Below are positions 54,166-55,803 of a stretch of 55,803 nucleotides of DNA, piece after piece. Within the stretch, counting starts at the first letter, position 1. Each line of letters opens with the position of its first letter. Position numbers and translations under genes: made by a program. The notes under the pieces were generated by a model. That model searched no databases. It was not told the DNA's origin and saw only the letters and a list, made by a program, of their open reading frames with translations. This DNA is from Campylobacter lari (GTDB taxonomy: Bacteria; Campylobacterota; Campylobacteria; Campylobacterales; Campylobacteraceae): the NCBI RefSeq assembly GCF_004357905.1, contig NZ_SMTT01000008.1, positions 1-55,803 on the forward strand, written 5' to 3'.

Positions 54166-55278
54166 TCAAGGATTAATAATAGTTTTATAAACTTGTTTTT
54201 GTTCTTGTATTTCTTTTATAACTACAGAACGACTTGCATTGCCACTAGCATCTATGCTTATAACTCCACCTACGCCTTCAAAATTATTAGTAGAATGAAT
54301 TTTTTCATTAATGCATTGTGCGTTAAGATTATTAGCACATTCATTCATTGCATTTACCATCACATAATAAGCATCAGCTCCCATAGCAGAAAATGCTGGA
54401 AGCTCTTTGGTGCCATGATCTTTTTCATAAGCATTGATGAAATTTTTAGACAAAGTTGTTGGTGGATTGTTATAGTCAAAACTATCGGTAAAGATTACTC
54501 CATTTACGGCATCACCCCCAAGTTCAATAAATGTTTTATTATTTACCCCATCACCTGCACTTAAAAGTTTATTAAAACCAACTGCTTTTGCTTGTCTTGC
54601 TATTAAAGCTGCTTCTGGATGGTAAATTGGCATATAAACAAAGTCAGGATTGATACTTTTAAGTTGTGAAACAATAGCTTTAAAGTCTTTATCGCCCGAT
54701 GAGATGGTTAATTTTTTAAGTATTTTCCCGCCATTTTGTTTAAATTCTTTTTCAAAGGCTCTTGCTAAGCCTAGTGAATACACATTGCTTTGATCAACTA
54801 TTACAACTACAGTTTTTAAATTTAAATCTTTGTATGCATAGTTTGCAAATTTATCTCCTTGGAAGCTATCCATAAAACAAACTCTACTAGCGTAGCTTTT
54901 TTTATCCAAAAGTTTATCGCCTGAAGCAACAGGGGCTATTACTGGGATTTTTCTTTCTTCAGCTATAGATAAAACTTGCATAGTATTTGGTGTAACAGCT
55001 TCACCTATAAGTCCTAAAACTTTATCTTGAGAGATAAGTCTAGTGGTGGCATTTGCTGCTTCTATTTTATCGCCTTTTGTATCTATGGCTATGATTTTAA
55101 CATTATCTCCGTTTTTTAAATTTGGATTTAAGGTATTAGCTAGTTTGATACCTTCATATACATCATTACCATAAGCCGCTAAAGCGCCAGTAAGTGGTAA
55201 AATAACTCCTATTTTTACTTCCGCAGCATAAATTGAACTAGCACAAAGCAAGCTAGCTAGCAGTAGATTTTTTTTCAT
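54166..55278 (-). CDS. livJ: Branched-chain amino-acid-binding protein (LivJ-like)
   Basis: This 370-residue periplasmic binding protein has a signal peptide (residues 1-18, ending SIYAAE) and begins KIGVILPLTGALAAYGNDVYEGIK. It shares the SRVCFMDSFQG, FTDSFDYNNPPT and MGADAYYVM segments with LivK next door, plus a cysteine pair CANNLNAQC. AAAGGAG precedes the ATG. It lies 13 bases after the cytochrome c gene and 11 bases before livK, within the same transcript. Confidence 0.93.
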   Translation of the reverse strand: MKKNLLLASLLCASSIYAAEVKIGVILPLTGALAAYGNDVYEGIKLANTLNPNLKNGDNVKIIAIDTKGDKIEAANATTRLISQDKVLGLIGEAVTPNTMQVLSIAEERKIPVIAPVASGDKLLDKKSYASRVCFMDSFQGDKFANYAYKDLNLKTVVVIVDQSNVYSLGLARAFEKEFKQNGGKILKKLTISSGDKDFKAIVSQLKSINPDFVYMPIYHPEAALIARQAKAVGFNKLLSAGDGVNNKTFIELGGDAVNGVIFTDSFDYNNPPTTLSKNFINAYEKDHGTKELPAFSAMGADAYYVMVNAMNECANNLNAQCINEKIHSTNNFEGVGGVISIDASGNASRSVVIKEIQEQKQVYKTIINP

Positions 55279-55291
55279 GAAAACTCCTTTT

Positions 55292-55729
55292 TTATTTTAA
55301 AAATGTATTATGTTTTGTTTTTGGTGCTGGTTCTTCTTCTAAAAGATCTTTTTGATTAAGCTCAATAGAAAAATTTTGCCCCTTTAAGTAAGCTATAATG
55401 TGATCCATATCACTTCCACTTAATTTTTTGGTGTATATGCTCATTTGAATGTTATCGCTTGATTGATCTTTAAAATATCCATTAGCATAGTCTTTTAAGG
55501 CACCTTTGATTTCTTCTGGGCTTAAATCTTTAATAGCTTTTTTACCATAAGAATTTTTTTCTCCATTTTCTCCGTGACAGGTGTTACATTTGTTTTTAAA
55601 ATATATTTCTTTAGCTTTTTTTAAATCATAGCTAATATTATCATTAAAAGTATAAGTAAATAAAGACTTTATATTAAAAGCCATTAAAGAATTTATAAAT
55701 AAAATACTAATTATAAATGAGCGTAACAT
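55292..55729 (-). CDS. Small c-type cytochrome, 145 aa
   Basis: The protein has a signal peptide (residues 1-17) and one haem site CNTCH (Cys48, Cys51, His52); Met ligand candidates lie in IQMSIYTKKLSGSDM. The domain of about 85 residues is a monohaem class I cytochrome c, followed by an acidic tail (LLEEEPAPKTKHNTF). It is probably an electron carrier to a terminal oxidase or peroxidase. It is first in the run leading to liv genes and ccsBA, which would attach its haem. Confidence 0.92.
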   Translation of the reverse strand: MLRSFIISILFINSLMAFNIKSLFTYTFNDNISYDLKKAKEIYFKNKCNTCHGENGEKNSYGKKAIKDLSPEEIKGALKDYANGYFKDQSSDNIQMSIYTKKLSGSDMDHIIAYLKGQNFSIELNQKDLLEEEPAPKTKHNTFLK

Positions 55730-55761
55730 AATATGCCTTTTTTAAATATAAATAAAGCTCG

Positions 55762-55767
55762 ATTATA
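55762..55767 (-). promoter_or_regulatory. Promoter of the cytochrome c-liv-ccsBA run, -10 box
   Basis: GATATAAT on the minus strand contains a perfect TATAAT 33 bases before the cytochrome c start. No other comparable box appears in the gaps down to ccsBA, so this may drive a very long transcript. Confidence 0.55.
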
Positions 55768-55803
55768 TCTAAAAAAAATAAACAATTTTATCTCAATCTC
55801 ACT

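Noticed and set aside
1-55803. CRISPR arrays, tRNA or rRNA genes, insertion sequences, phage genes
   Set aside because: I looked for regular spacer-repeat patterns, tRNA TTCGA-type arms, transposases and integrases and saw none.

Overview
The window is AT-rich (roughly 70% A+T), densely coded, low-GC epsilonproteobacterial DNA that I assign to Campylobacter, most likely a thermotolerant species of or near the C. lari group. The assignment rests on protein identities and on gene blocks that match my memory of C. jejuni: ileS-small membrane gene-gatA-guaB-xseB; murC-mutS2-sirtuin-lysE-dapE-thiSFGH; mapA-comF-like-gyrA-flgP-flgQ; SCO/PCuAC copper genes-pgp2-alr; Fe-S protein-hemN-hemB/ribA-rsmG; ccsBA-livFGMHKJ-cytochrome c. 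The species is an inference. No rRNA, tRNA, CRISPR array, insertion sequence or prophage was recognised.

Layout. 1-7.9 kb: cinA (minus), diverging from the ileS-to-nitrilase operon, which ends at a 14-bp inverted repeat. 7.85-8.55 kb: a 0.7-kb gap holding a decayed membrane-protein gene, then the murC leader. 8.5-19.2 kb: one long same-strand run carrying cell-wall, repair, lysine/peptidoglycan and thiazole-synthesis genes. It is interrupted between dapE and thiS by an unusual cassette: a foldable RNA, a tiny leader ORF, a 64-codon ORF and a HEPN-type protein. 19.2-20.6 kb: an inward-facing DASS transporter. 20.7-26.9 kb: mapA, a ComF-like gene, gyrA, the flagellar genes flgP and flgQ, and a LolC/E-type permease. 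26.9-28.3 kb (minus): three copper/cytochrome-oxidase assembly genes. 28.4-30.7 kb: pgp2, alr and a small coiled-coil membrane protein. 30.7-34.7 kb (minus): hemB, an unknown gene, hemN and an Fe-S oxidoreductase. 34.8-36.4 kb: ribA, rsmG and an unknown gene. 36.4-38.9 kb (minus): a dCache chemoreceptor and a low-molecular-weight phosphatase. 39-41.9 kb: a TPP riboswitch driving thiD-thiM-thiE-hemD. 41.9-43.3 kb (minus): a MATE exporter. 43.5-44.1 kb: a gene behind a flagellar sigma-28-type promoter. 44.2-55.7 kb (minus): cytochrome c, livJ, livK, livH, livM, livG, livF, ccsBA, a membrane protein and lepA.

How the genes work together. Thiamine synthesis is split into a thiazole branch (thiS, thiF, thiG, thiH, tenI-like) and a TPP-controlled pyrimidine/salvage/joining branch (thiD, thiM, thiE); thiC is not in the window. 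Haem genes sit in two places (hemB, hemN and hemD). CcsBA, the SCO/PCuAC set and a c-type cytochrome serve respiratory-chain assembly. MurC, DapE, Pgp2 and Alr serve peptidoglycan synthesis and cell shape.

The least explained part is 14.82-15.72 kb (RNA fold, leader ORF, small ORF and HEPN protein). It is the best candidate for an undescribed defence or toxin-antitoxin-like module, though nothing in the sequence proves function.
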